In this document: one piece after another, positions 36,580 to 45,498 of the stretch
Layout of the letters: the number at the start of each line of letters is the position of its first letter
Numbering within the stretch: the first letter of the stretch is position 1
NCBI GenBank assembly: GCA_020073485.1
Contig: JAIQFB010000030.1
Coordinates: 1-60,212 of the forward strand
Length of the DNA stretch: 60,212 nucleotides
Direction: 5' to 3'
From: Terriglobia bacterium
GTDB lineage: Bacteria; Acidobacteriota; Terriglobia; Acidiferrales; UBA7541
Translations under genes and position numbers: made by a program
The notes under the pieces: model-generated
Databases searched by the model: none
The model's input: only the letters and a program-made list of their open reading frames with translations
What the model was told of the DNA's origin: nothing

Positions 36580-37640
36580 AACTTTTGTTGCGCGCGCCAA
36601 ACTGGGTGGGAGATGCGGTCATGTGCATCCCCGCGCTCGAAGCAGTGCGCCGCTCGCGCCCCGGAGATGAAATTTCCATTTTGGCGCGCCCCGCTGTTGC
36701 GGACCTGCTTGCCGGGCAGCCTTTCGCCGATCGCGTCCTCGAATACGACTATCGCGGCCGCCATCGCGGCTGGCTCGGCAGGGAAGCGCTGATCCGCGAG
36801 TTGCGTCGGGAAAAATTTGACGCGGCAGTCCTGTTTCAAAACGCATTCGAGGCCGCATGGCTCGCCTGGCGCGCCGGAATTCCCCAGCGTTTCGGATATG
36901 CGCGGGACGCCCGCGGCGCATTGCTCACTTGCGCGATCGCTGTGCCCAAGCCCGGCGAAATTCCCCGCCACGAATCGCACTACTACCTGGAACTGCTGCG
37001 CCGCGCCGGTTGGCTCGAGACCCGGGGCGAAATGAAGCCGACAAGGCTCGTGATTCCGCAAGCGGCCGCCGAGGCCGCGGAATCCTCGCTGCTTAAGGCT
37101 GGAGCAACGCCCGGCTCCTGGCGCTGCGCCATCGCCCCCGGCGCTTCCTACGGCGCGGCCAAGTGCTGGCCCCCAGAACGCTTTGCAACTCTCGCCGATT
37201 GCCTGATTTCGGAATGCGCCGCCGATGTGATATTTTTTGGTACGCCGAATGAGAAAGAGATTGCCGCGAGAATTTTCTCGAGCATGAACAGCCGCGCCGT
37301 TTCACTGGTGGGCCAGACTTCCATGCGGGAACTTGCGGCGCTGTTTTCCGCATGTTCCGTATTTATCGGCAACGATTCCGGGGCCATGCACGTGGCTGCG
37401 GCCGCGGGCCTCCCGGTGATCGGCATTTTCGGCTCGACCGACCCGGAGGGCACTTCTCCTGTGACCGAAAAATTTACCCTGATTCGCGAAGCCGCTTCCT
37501 GCAGCCCGTGCTTTCTGCGGCGCTGCCCGGTGGATCATCGCTGCATGACGCGCATTACGGTCGAGTCCGTTTTCTCGGCCGCGCGGTCCCTGCGCCGCGT
37601 CCCGAATAGTATTCCATCCGGAGGCGCGCCCGATGCCTGA
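36576..37640 (+). CDS. waaF: Lipopolysaccharide heptosyltransferase II
   Basis: A 354-aa GT9 glycosyltransferase adding the second L-glycero-D-manno-heptose to the inner core. The start MKLLLRAPNWVGDAVMCIPA is the WaaF-type N-terminus (RxPNWxGDAV), distinct from WaaC. The donor-binding C-terminal domain has GASYGAAKCWPPERFA and GNDSGAMHVAAAAGLPVIGI. ATG 36576 overlaps the lpxK stop (ATGA); its own stop overlaps the gmhB start by 8 nt. Confidence 0.93.
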   Translation: MKLLLRAPNWVGDAVMCIPALEAVRRSRPGDEISILARPAVADLLAGQPFADRVLEYDYRGRHRGWLGREALIRELRREKFDAAVLFQNAFEAAWLAWRAGIPQRFGYARDARGALLTCAIAVPKPGEIPRHESHYYLELLRRAGWLETRGEMKPTRLVIPQAAAEAAESSLLKAGATPGSWRCAIAPGASYGAAKCWPPERFATLADCLISECAADVIFFGTPNEKEIAARIFSSMNSRAVSLVGQTSMRELAALFSACSVFIGNDSGAMHVAAAAGLPVIGIFGSTDPEGTSPVTEKFTLIREAASCSPCFLRRCPVDHRCMTRITVESVFSAARSLRRVPNSIPSGGAPDA

Positions 37641-38223
37641 GAAGAATCTGCTCCGCCGCGCTGTTTTTCTCGACCGCGACGGCACCATCTGCGAGGAAAT
37701 GGGCTACGTCAACCACATCGACCGCCTGAAAATCTTCCCCTACGCCGCCGAATCCATCCGCCGCCTGAACGAGGCGCAAATTCCCGTGGTGGTGATCACC
37801 AATCAATCCGGCATTTCCCGCAATATATTCCCGGAAACCTTGGTCCACCAGATTCACAAAAAAATGATCGCCGAACTCGCTTCCGGCGGCGCCTGGATCG
37901 ACGCCATTTATTATTGTCCGCACCGCAAGGAAGACGCCTGCGACTGCCGCAAACCCAATCCCGGCCTGCTCAATCGCGCCGCGCGCGAACACGGCCTTGA
38001 TTTGCCGGGCTCCTGGGTTGTCGGCGACCGCTACGCCGACGTCGAAATGGCCCACCGCGCCGGCGGACGCGGCATCCTCGTAATGACCGGCTACGGCAAG
38101 GGAGAATACGAACTGCATCGCCAAAAATGGCCCAGACAACCCGACGTCCTGGCCGACACTCTAAGGGACGCGGTTCGTCTCATCGTCAATGACGCAGGCG
38201 GTCTGCGGCCCGCCCATGATTGA
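37633..38223 (+). CDS. gmhB: D-glycero-beta-D-manno-heptose-1,7-bisphosphate 7-phosphatase
   Basis: A 196-aa HAD-superfamily phosphatase in ADP-heptose synthesis. Motif I is AVFLDRDGTI (nucleophile and acid Asp), motif II VITNQSG, and a late VGDRYADVEMA carries the metal Asp residues. The zinc loop CPHRKEDACDCRKP between the motifs is typical of GmhB and related HisB-type phosphatases. It lies between the two heptosyltransferase genes that use its end product, overlapping both neighbours by 8 nt. Confidence 0.93.
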   Translation: MPEKNLLRRAVFLDRDGTICEEMGYVNHIDRLKIFPYAAESIRRLNEAQIPVVVITNQSGISRNIFPETLVHQIHKKMIAELASGGAWIDAIYYCPHRKEDACDCRKPNPGLLNRAAREHGLDLPGSWVVGDRYADVEMAHRAGGRGILVMTGYGKGEYELHRQKWPRQPDVLADTLRDAVRLIVNDAGGLRPAHD

Positions 38224-39241
38224 AAACTCAGCTAAGGGCGCGGAGCGTTTCCTCGCCGTGCGCCTTACCGCGCTGGGCGACATCCTGCACACGCTTCCGG
38301 CCGTCGCGGCCTTGCGGGCCGCGCACCGCAATGCCCGCATCGATTGGGTGGTTGAGCGCAAATGGGCGCCGGTACTCGAAGGCAGCCCCGCGATCGATGA
38401 AGTCATTCCCTTTGAGCGCCGCTCGCTCTGGGGTGCGGCCGAATGCGTGCAGCGCCTGCGCCGCAATCGCTACACCTGCGCCATCGATTTTCAGGGGCTT
38501 TACAAATCCTCGATGCTGGCCGCGCTTTCCGGCGCGCCTCGCAGAATTGGTTTTGAGCGGTCGTGCGCGCGCGAACCAGGCGCGGCGATGCTCTATTCCG
38601 AACGCGTGACTCCCGTCGGACGCCACGTCGCGGAATTAAATTATTCCCTGGCCGAAGCCGCCGGAGCCTCGCGCCCGGTAGCGCCCGAATATCCGCTGCG
38701 CGTCCCGGCCGGAGGCGCCGCTTCGATCCGCGCGCGCCTGCAGGAGCGCGGCATCGGCCCGTACATCGTCGTCGGCCCCGCGGGAAGCTGGGGAGCCAAG
38801 TGCTGGCCGCCGGGACGATACGGCGAGTTTTGCCGCGAATTTGAGAACAGGAGCGCTCTGCGCGTGGTCGTCATCCACGGTCCCGGGGAAATATCGATTG
38901 CCGAGGAAGTGTGCCGCGCCGCAGCGCCCGCGCGCCCGGAAATTGTGAAAACCACGATCGAGGAATTGATGGGCCTTCTAGCCCACGCAAAATGTCTGCT
39001 CGCCGCCGATTCCGGCCCGCTGCATCTGGCCGCGGCCCTGGGCACCCCGGTCGTGGGCCTATACGGCCCCACCGATCCCGCGCGCAACGGCCCGTTTGTG
39101 CCTGGCGCGATCGTCTTGAGCCAAGCCCGCCCCGAGGAAATCAGCTACAAGCGGCGCGACTCGTTTTCCCCGGCCATGTTGCGGATCACCGTGGAACAGG
39201 TTTTGACGGCAGTGGATTCCTGCTTGAGGCATCAGGCGTGA
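38216..39241 (+). CDS. waaC: Lipopolysaccharide heptosyltransferase I
   Basis: A 341-aa GT9 glycosyltransferase adding the first heptose to Kdo. It opens RFLAVRLTALGDILHTLPAV, the WaaC signature (RxSxxGDxxHxLP), then has the WVVERKWAPVLEG segment and a C-terminal DSGPLHLAAALGTPVVGLYG donor site. Two starts are possible: ATG 38189 and ATG 38216. I chose 38216, which gives an 8-nt overlap with gmhB as in the preceding junction and matches the family start. The stop overlaps the next gene as GTGA. Confidence 0.92.
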   Translation: MIENSAKGAERFLAVRLTALGDILHTLPAVAALRAAHRNARIDWVVERKWAPVLEGSPAIDEVIPFERRSLWGAAECVQRLRRNRYTCAIDFQGLYKSSMLAALSGAPRRIGFERSCAREPGAAMLYSERVTPVGRHVAELNYSLAEAAGASRPVAPEYPLRVPAGGAASIRARLQERGIGPYIVVGPAGSWGAKCWPPGRYGEFCREFENRSALRVVVIHGPGEISIAEEVCRAAAPARPEIVKTTIEELMGLLAHAKCLLAADSGPLHLAAALGTPVVGLYGPTDPARNGPFVPGAIVLSQARPEEISYKRRDSFSPAMLRITVEQVLTAVDSCLRHQA

Positions 39242-39783
39242 GCAACGGCACAAATTTCTGGATCCGCTGGCGCGTCCGCGTCGGATATCCCATTGGCATC
39301 GCCGCGTTTTATTTCGCGCGACCGCAATGGAAGTGGCTGCTCAGCGGAGTGGGCATCGCGCTGATTGGATTGCTGGTGCGCGGCTATGCCGCCGGCCACT
39401 TGCGCAAACACGAACAGCTCGCCACGTCAGGCCCCTACGCCTTCACTCGAAATCCTCTATATTTTGGAAGCGTGCTCTTCGCCGCGGGCTTTTCCGTCGC
39501 CAGCCACTCCTGGATTTCCGCCGCGCTGCTCGCCGCATACCTGGCCGTTTTTTATCCCGTGGTCATCCGCCGCGAGCAAGGCGAACTGGAAACCCTCTAC
39601 GGCGCCAAGTTTCTGGAATACGCCTCGCGCGTCCCCGCCTTCTGGCCGCGCCTGACTCCCGCCGCATCCAACGGCGACCATTTTTCCTGGTCCCAATACC
39701 GCAAAAATCGCGAATACGAAGCCGCCATCGGCCTGGCCGTGGCCATGCTGATTCTCTGCGCCATCATGCTGTTCCGTAAGTGA
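39238..39783 (+). CDS. Isoprenylcysteine carboxyl methyltransferase (ICMT)-like membrane protein
   Basis: A 181-aa integral membrane protein with four to five hydrophobic segments, starting at GTG 39238 within the waaC stop (GTGA). The C-terminal half has the family motif: LATSGPYAFTRNPLYFGSVL, then RREQGELETLYGAKFLEYASRVPAFWPRL. This RHPxYxG...E...L...FG..Y..Y pattern defines the ICMT/PEMT group of SAM-dependent methyltransferases. The N-terminal half (ARPQWKWLLSGVGIALIGLLVRGYAAG) is variable. As last gene of the LPS operon it may methylate a lipid or envelope component; this is inference from position. Confidence 0.82.
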   Translation: MSNGTNFWIRWRVRVGYPIGIAAFYFARPQWKWLLSGVGIALIGLLVRGYAAGHLRKHEQLATSGPYAFTRNPLYFGSVLFAAGFSVASHSWISAALLAAYLAVFYPVVIRREQGELETLYGAKFLEYASRVPAFWPRLTPAASNGDHFSWSQYRKNREYEAAIGLAVAMLILCAIMLFRK

Positions 39784-39831
39784 TGTTGAGCCAATATTTC
39801 TTACAGGGCGAGAAATGAGCCGGCGTATTCA

Positions 39832-39909
39832 GGTGGCACAGGCTTCAGCCTGTGCGTTTTGGATTTTCTTTTGAATCGAGAAACCTCTCAGGCTGAAGCC
39901 TGTGCCACC
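39832..39909. repeat. Paired inverted repeat, family C, copy 2
   Basis: A perfect 21-bp inverted repeat: GGTGGCACAGGCTTCAGCCT(G) at 39832-39852 and its complement at 39889-39909, spacer 36 nt. It lies exactly in the convergent gap between the LPS operon and comEC, where it could serve as a bidirectional terminator. Confidence 0.85.
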
Positions 39910-39924
39910 CAAACCAGCGCCGCG

Positions 39925-42537
39925 CTACCGCGTTTCATTTCCATAAAACGTGCTTACGTTCATCGTGCGCCCGTCCGTCGTCGCCGTAATGGCCCCGTCG
40001 CGGTCGGTGCGATACACGCGCACCCCCGCCGCCTCCAGTCGTTCCACGACTTCCGGCGAAGGATGTCCGAAACTGTTATCCCTGCCCACGGAAATTGCCG
40101 CAAACACAGGATGCGCCGCGGCCAGGAACTCATCCGTGGTTGACGTCTTGCTCCCGTGATGCGCCACCTTCAGAAAACTCACGCCCACCTGTTGATTCTC
40201 CGCCAGAATTCGCCGCTCCGACGGCCGTTCCATATCCCCCGCCAGCAGCAGCGATTGCGAGCCATCCGCCAACCGCAGCACCATCGAGTCGTCGTTCTTC
40301 ACCACCGGAGATTGGTTCAAATCCTCCGGCGACAACACGCTGCCCGAGACTTTCTCACTCACAAAAGAATCGCCTCGTTCCAAATGTCGTACGGCAACAC
40401 CGCGTTCCCGGGCCAGCGCCAAAAGGTGCAGGTACGCTCCGATCTCAATGTCGCGCCCCACCCAAAGTTCCCTCACTCGAAAATTTTCCAGCACGGCCGG
40501 TAACCCCCCGAGATGATCGAGGTGCGCATGGGTAAGCGCCACCACGTCGATCCGCTGGATCCCTCGCGACCAAAGATACGGCGAGACCACTCCTTCTCCC
40601 ACATCGAGTCCCGAGTGCATGCCCTCCTTATGAAAATCTCCCGGATCGCCGCCCCCGTCCACTAGCATCGTGCGCCCGCCCGGATACGAAACAAACAGGC
40701 TGTCCCCCTGTCCCACGTCCAGCACAGTGAGCTCCAGATTTTTTCCCGACAGCCGCGGCGCAAACGGATACGTGGCAATCACCCCCGCCATCGCAAGCAA
40801 CGGAACCAGCGCCGCCACCTGCCACCATCCGCTTCGCCGCAGCCGGATCGCCGCCGAAAGCAGAATCGCCAGCACCACAAAAATCGCAATAACCCCAAGC
40901 GGCGGCCCCGGAATCCGGTAGCCGGCCCGATGCCAGTGCGCAAACCAATCCACAGAAGAATTCAGCGCGGCCAGCAGCAGGCCCAGCGCTTTTGCCAGAA
41001 TCCCCGCGAACGGACGCGAAATGGAAGAAATTGCCAGTGTGAAGAAACCGATGGGTACGGCAAGTCCAGTCAGCAGCACAGCCGGAATGTTCGCGAACGG
41101 CCCGGCCAGGGTCACGCGATGAAAATAATAGGCCAGCGGCGGAAGCATCCCCAGTTGCAGGATCGCGGAAAGTACGATCAGTTCCCAGAAGAACAGGCTT
41201 GCCCGGCAGGGAGTAGCTAGCAGGCCAGGCCCCAATCGCGATGCGCATCCGGGCAGCCGTCGCGAAAGCCAATCTCCAGCGGCGCGCATCTCGATCCGAA
41301 ACTGAATCACGCGCGGTTCATGGGAAACGTCGCGCGTGACGTCCGTCAAATGCCTCAGCCCGCGCAGATAGGGCTCGCTGGTTTGCTCGATCCAAGGCAC
41401 TCCGACTGCGCCGATTATCCCGATGGCCGAATACGACAGCAGAAAACTCGCGTCGGTGATTTCCGATGGCCTCGCGATCAAGATCACCAGCGCGGACAGA
41501 GCCGCCATATTCACCAAATCCATGCGCCGAAACAGCAGCTGCCCGCACAGGTACAGCGCGGCCATCAGAGCGGCGCGCAAAACCGGCGGCCGGTCCTCCA
41601 CGATTCCCACATACACTGCCAGCGCGATGAGCGTGACAATGGTTCCTGAATACAGACCGAGGTGCAGCCGCCGCCCCGCCCAGATGAAAAATGCAATGAG
41701 CGCCCCCACATGCAGCCCCGCAAGTACCAGCACATGGTAAACCCCGGTCTGCTGGTACGCGATGACGCGGTCGTGGTCGACAAAGCTGCGATCTCCCAGT
41801 AGCATGGCGCGAGCCAGCGCCGCTTCATCCGGGCGCGAGGAAAATAAATCATTCACGGAATTCAAAAGCCGTCCACGCGCGCGGGCAAGCCGGTCGGAGA
41901 CCGTCAAGCGCGACCGGTCGTCCAGAATCGTCAGTAGCCGCGTGTTCCGCAGCGACCCCTGCAACTCGATCCCTTGCAGCGCAAGATACGCGCGCTGATC
42001 GAAACTCCCGGGGTCGCCGAAATTGCGGATCGGCAGCGCGTGGACCAGCGCCTCAACGCGATCCCCGGAGCGCGCGGGAAGGGAATTACCGCCGTTCGGC
42101 TCCTCCTGGTAGGCGGTAAGGCGCAAGCCTCCGCTCACCGGCGTCACCCCGGCGGCGGACTCCACCTCGTCGAGACTAATCTCGTAGCGCGTCCCCCACG
42201 GTAATTGCTGCGGATCGCTGCGCAATCGTCCGCGCCAGCGCAACGTCGCGCTCGCGTCCAGCTTCCCGGTTTCGATCAGAGTGCTCGCAAGATTTGCAGG
42301 AATCGCCGCCCGCTCCAGCGCCAAAGCCGCAAAACCCAGGCACGTCCATATCGCCGCGCTGAGAGCCATCGCAGCCCAAACCTGATCCAGACGCAATAAA
42401 ACGAATGCCGCTACCAAGAGGCTTGCCACACAAAGAAGAATAACAAGGGGAGAGAAATGCACGCGGCCGCCGAAATGGCTGAAGAGGAGAATTCCTCCCG
42501 CAAAAAATCCGACCGGCCAGAGTGAGGGAAGCTTCAT
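39925..42537 (-). CDS. comEC: ComEC/Rec2-family DNA internalisation channel
   Basis: An 870-aa inner-membrane protein for uptake of single-stranded DNA in natural transformation. An N-terminal DUF4131-type region (about 1-200) with several TM helices precedes the Competence domain (about 230-560) with YQQTGVYHVLVLAGLHVGAL. The C-terminal metallo-beta-lactamase-like domain (about 590-860) has VLDVGQGDSLFV, the THAHLDHLGG zinc motif and LKVAHHGSKTS. The MBL domain may act as a nuclease on the incoming strand. All three domains are intact. The start overlaps the rlmD stop (ATGA), so expression is probably coupled. No other competence genes are in this window. Confidence 0.95.
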   Translation of the reverse strand: MKLPSLWPVGFFAGGILLFSHFGGRVHFSPLVILLCVASLLVAAFVLLRLDQVWAAMALSAAIWTCLGFAALALERAAIPANLASTLIETGKLDASATLRWRGRLRSDPQQLPWGTRYEISLDEVESAAGVTPVSGGLRLTAYQEEPNGGNSLPARSGDRVEALVHALPIRNFGDPGSFDQRAYLALQGIELQGSLRNTRLLTILDDRSRLTVSDRLARARGRLLNSVNDLFSSRPDEAALARAMLLGDRSFVDHDRVIAYQQTGVYHVLVLAGLHVGALIAFFIWAGRRLHLGLYSGTIVTLIALAVYVGIVEDRPPVLRAALMAALYLCGQLLFRRMDLVNMAALSALVILIARPSEITDASFLLSYSAIGIIGAVGVPWIEQTSEPYLRGLRHLTDVTRDVSHEPRVIQFRIEMRAAGDWLSRRLPGCASRLGPGLLATPCRASLFFWELIVLSAILQLGMLPPLAYYFHRVTLAGPFANIPAVLLTGLAVPIGFFTLAISSISRPFAGILAKALGLLLAALNSSVDWFAHWHRAGYRIPGPPLGVIAIFVVLAILLSAAIRLRRSGWWQVAALVPLLAMAGVIATYPFAPRLSGKNLELTVLDVGQGDSLFVSYPGGRTMLVDGGGDPGDFHKEGMHSGLDVGEGVVSPYLWSRGIQRIDVVALTHAHLDHLGGLPAVLENFRVRELWVGRDIEIGAYLHLLALARERGVAVRHLERGDSFVSEKVSGSVLSPEDLNQSPVVKNDDSMVLRLADGSQSLLLAGDMERPSERRILAENQQVGVSFLKVAHHGSKTSTTDEFLAAAHPVFAAISVGRDNSFGHPSPEVVERLEAAGVRVYRTDRDGAITATTDGRTMNVSTFYGNETR

Positions 42538-43835
42538 GTGCGCCGCTTGAGCCGCACCAACACCTCCATATGATAGGTTTGTGGGAAAATGTCAAATAGA
42601 TTAATATCCCGGATCTCGTACGGCCCGGGAGCCTCCGCCGTGCCCACCAGGCCGGCCAGATCGCGCGCCAGCGTCGCCGGGTCGCACGACACATAATTCA
42701 CGCGCCAGGGAAGAAGCTTCTTCAAACGCGCCAGCAGTTCGGGCTCGATCCCCGCGCGCGGTGGGTCCAGCACCACCAGGTCCGGCGTCTCCTGCCAGTG
42801 CGCCAGAAACGCTTCCGCCGTGGCATACCGGTGCGAAGGAGATTTCCCGCCGCTCGATTGCAGATTGATCTCCAGGTCTTTCGACGCCGCCAGATTCGCC
42901 TCCACGCCGATCACCCGTTCAAATCGCGACGTCAGCGGCACGGTGAACAGCCCTACGCCCGCAAACAAATCCAGTGCCAGCCGCCCGCGGCTATCCCCCA
43001 GCACCGCTTCCACCAGCGCATCCACCAAAAACCGGTTCACCTGAAAAAACGAAAGGTGCCCCACGCGAAATTGCGCCCCGCCCGCGGAATACGTCAGATA
43101 CCCCGGCCCCGACAATTCAAACGTATCGGCCTTGCGGTCCTGCACTAGGATGGACTCCGCGAACGGAATCGCTTCCCGCAGCGCCTTCGCTATCGATTCG
43201 GCGGAATCGGTCAGTTTTTCGGCGGAAAGATTGAGCAAGACTTTTTCTCCCGCCGAATCGCCAAACGCCTCAATCTCGTCGATGGCCGATAAAACATTGC
43301 TTTTTCCCAATAGCGCGCGCAATCGTTTAAACGTCTCTTCCAGGAGCGGCGAAAGGATGCCGCACTGGTCCACCGCGATCAGCCGTGTGCTGCCCGCCTC
43401 GAAATAACCGATGCCGGGAGTTTTCTCAGCCGCGCTCGAAATATCCTGCTTGCCGCGCAATTTCCATTGCGCGCGATTGCGGTAACCAAACGGGGGCGAA
43501 GCGTGCGTCCCGATCGCCCCGGTCCACTGGATGCGCCCCGTGCGCCCCAGGGTCTCGCGCAGAATTTCCGTTTTGAAGCGAACCTGCGCCTCGTACGGGA
43601 TGTGCTGGTATTGGCAGCCTCCGCAACGCCCAAAATGCGGGCACGGCGCCGCAATGCGCTCCGGCGAGGGTTCCACGACCTGTCCCAGGCGCCCACGCAC
43701 GAATTTTTTCTTCCGCGAAACGGTTTCGATTCGAACCAGTTCTCCCGGCAGCACCAGCGGCACGAACACCGTCTGCCCGTCCTGATGGCCCAGGCCGTCG
43801 CCGCCATAGACCAGTTTTTCGATTCTGACTTCCAT
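42534..43835 (-). CDS. rlmD: 23S rRNA (uracil-C5)-methyltransferase, RlmD/TrmA family
   Basis: A 433-aa SAM-dependent RNA methyltransferase. An N-terminal TRAM domain (about 1-60) is followed by the iron-sulfur cluster cysteines in APCPHFGRCGGCQYQH, with a further Cys downstream. The Rossmann methyltransferase domain has LALDLFAGVGLF, DPPRAGIEP and the nucleophile Cys in YVSCDPATLARD. In E. coli RlmD modifies U1939 and RlmCD-type enzymes U747/U1939; the exact base here is unknown. It overlaps comEC by 4 nt and lies 47 nt after the unknown 244-aa gene. Confidence 0.9.
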   Translation of the reverse strand: MEVRIEKLVYGGDGLGHQDGQTVFVPLVLPGELVRIETVSRKKKFVRGRLGQVVEPSPERIAAPCPHFGRCGGCQYQHIPYEAQVRFKTEILRETLGRTGRIQWTGAIGTHASPPFGYRNRAQWKLRGKQDISSAAEKTPGIGYFEAGSTRLIAVDQCGILSPLLEETFKRLRALLGKSNVLSAIDEIEAFGDSAGEKVLLNLSAEKLTDSAESIAKALREAIPFAESILVQDRKADTFELSGPGYLTYSAGGAQFRVGHLSFFQVNRFLVDALVEAVLGDSRGRLALDLFAGVGLFTVPLTSRFERVIGVEANLAASKDLEINLQSSGGKSPSHRYATAEAFLAHWQETPDLVVLDPPRAGIEPELLARLKKLLPWRVNYVSCDPATLARDLAGLVGTAEAPGPYEIRDINLFDIFPQTYHMEVLVRLKRRT

Positions 43836-43882
43836 GTGTAGTCGCTTTCCGATGCGGGAGGTACGATTTGGCCAGGAAAACC

Positions 43883-44617
43883 TCAGGTCAGGTAGAACAG
43901 GCTCAGGCGAGGAAGATTATATCTCTCCCAGAGGCGTTTCTGCATATATTGCCGCTCGAGCTGCGAAAGCTGCGCCGCGTTCATCTTCCTCCGGTACGGC
44001 GCCAGCTGGCGATCCAGTTCCCGGCGGACGTCCAGCATGAACTCCTCCGGCGCGCTGGACGTCAAAATAGCCGTCAGTTTTTCTTCGGTCACGGTGAGTT
44101 TTCGTTCCAGATCTTCCAAATCGAGCGCCCCGGGGAAATCGATGAGTAAAAGAAATTCCCCGATTCGCGCGCGCGCCTCTTCCAGCCGCGCGGCCACTTC
44201 TGGCTGTGTCGCGCGCAGCGCTGCAGCCTGCGCCGCGATCTTCTCGCTGTTGCGGGATAAAAACGCGCGCAGTTCGCTGCGCGAAAAAGTTTCTTCCGCC
44301 TCCGGGGTTTTGGACGCCCCGGCCACCGGTCCCATGCCCGCCGCGGTCTCTTTCTCTTCGTCCGCCGCTTCCAGCACCGCGTCCACGCAATACGCGAGGC
44401 TCTTCAGCTGGCGTCCCCCGGCGGCGCGCCGCGAACGCGCATAACTTTCAAACGCGCGGTCGATCCCCCGCAGCACCGCGGGCAGCGAAATCCCCGCCTT
44501 CTGCCAGGTCTCGACAATGGCCCAGTCCAGCGGCGACACCAGCAGATGCGCCCCGCGCTTCTGCCAGAAATACTCCTCAATTTCCGTGTAGTAATTGAAG
44601 TAGTTGAACTCGGGCAT
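43883..44617 (-). CDS. Conserved-looking hypothetical protein in the birA-coaX-rlmD operon
   Basis: A 244-aa soluble, mainly helical protein. It starts MPEFNYFNYYTEIEEYFWQK and then has LVSPLDWAIVETWQKAGISL, with helical segments rich in Ala, Arg and Glu and an ERKLTVTEEKLTAILTSSAP stretch. No membrane segment or catalytic motif is seen and I do not recognise a family. ATG 44617 sits 36 nt after coaX; the longer frame would start inside coaX. A DNA-replication DnaD-like or regulatory adaptor role is possible only as a guess. Confidence 0.7.
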   Translation of the reverse strand: MPEFNYFNYYTEIEEYFWQKRGAHLLVSPLDWAIVETWQKAGISLPAVLRGIDRAFESYARSRRAAGGRQLKSLAYCVDAVLEAADEEKETAAGMGPVAGASKTPEAEETFSRSELRAFLSRNSEKIAAQAAALRATQPEVAARLEEARARIGEFLLLIDFPGALDLEDLERKLTVTEEKLTAILTSSAPEEFMLDVRRELDRQLAPYRRKMNAAQLSQLERQYMQKRLWERYNLPRLSLFYLT

Positions 44618-44652
44618 GGCCTTTGCAGAATGCAATAATGGGTCCGGAGAAC

Positions 44653-45498
44653 TCAAGGCCGGGGCTTTCGCGGTTCGGCCGAGGGAGCTTGCGCCATGGC
44701 CTTTCCCGCACCGGCCGGCGTGGCGCGCTTGGCCGCGTGATTTCGTTCCCACACGATGCGCAGCCCTTCAAGCGTAAGAAATTCGTCCACAATCTCAATG
44801 TGCTTAGACGCTCGCGCAATCAGCGGCGCCTGCCCCCCGGTGGCAATCACGCGCGCGTTCGCCCCGACGACGCTCTTAATGCGCTCGACGAGCCCATCCA
44901 CCATATCCGCATACCCGTAGTAAAGCCCGGCCTGCAGCGACTGCATCGTATTCGTGCCAATAATCTTCCCAGGGTCCTTGATTTCCACACGAAACAATCT
45001 GGCGGCACGCGAAAAAAGCGCCTCCGCCGAAATTCCCATGCCCGGAGCCAGCACGCCGCCCATGTACTCCCCGCGCTCCGACACCACGTCAAAATTGATG
45101 GCCGTCCCGAAATCCACCACGATGCACGGCCCGCCGTATTTGGAATACGCGGCCACGCTGTTCACGATGCGGTCCGCGCCCACTTCCTGCGGATTGTCGT
45201 ACAGCACCGGCATTCCGGTCTTGATCCCCGGCTCGATGAACAGCGCCTTCACGTGAAAATACCGCTCGGACATTTCTGCCAGCGTGGAATTGAGCGGCGG
45301 CACCACCGAACTGATGATCACATTGTGCACCGCGGCCGGGTCGATCCCCGCCAGCGTAAACAGATCGCGCGTGAGGATGCCGTATTCGTCGACGGTCTGA
45401 TCGCGCGCCGTGGTCAATCGCCAGTGGGCCACCAGCTCCGCGTCCTGAAAAAATCCCAGCACCGTATTCGTGTTTCCCACGTCCAGCGCCAGCAGCAT
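44653..45498 (-). CDS. coaX: Type III pantothenate kinase
   Basis: A 281-aa kinase catalysing the first step of coenzyme A synthesis. It has the ASKHA fold motifs: [16 protein letters not shown] (phosphate 1), [16 protein letters not shown] (pantothenate), [15 protein letters not shown] (phosphate 2) and [12 protein letters not shown] (adenosine). CoaX enzymes need a monovalent cation and escape CoA feedback, unlike type I CoaA. The ATG overlaps the birA stop (TAATG). The C-terminal ~25 residues are a Pro/Ala/Lys tail beyond the family core. birA-coaX pairing is known in several phyla. Confidence 0.95.
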   Translation of the reverse strand: MLLALDVGNTNTVLGFFQDAELVAHWRLTTARDQTVDEYGILTRDLFTLAGIDPAAVHNVIISSVVPPLNSTLAEMSERYFHVKALFIEPGIKTGMPVLYDNPQEVGADRIVNSVAAYSKYGGPCIVVDFGTAINFDVVSERGEYMGGVLAPGMGISAEALFSRAARLFRVEIKDPGKIIGTNTMQSLQAGLYYGYADMVDGLVERIKSVVGANARVIATGGQAPLIARASKHIEIVDEFLTLEGLRIVWERNHAAKRATPAGAGKAMAQAPSAEPRKPRP

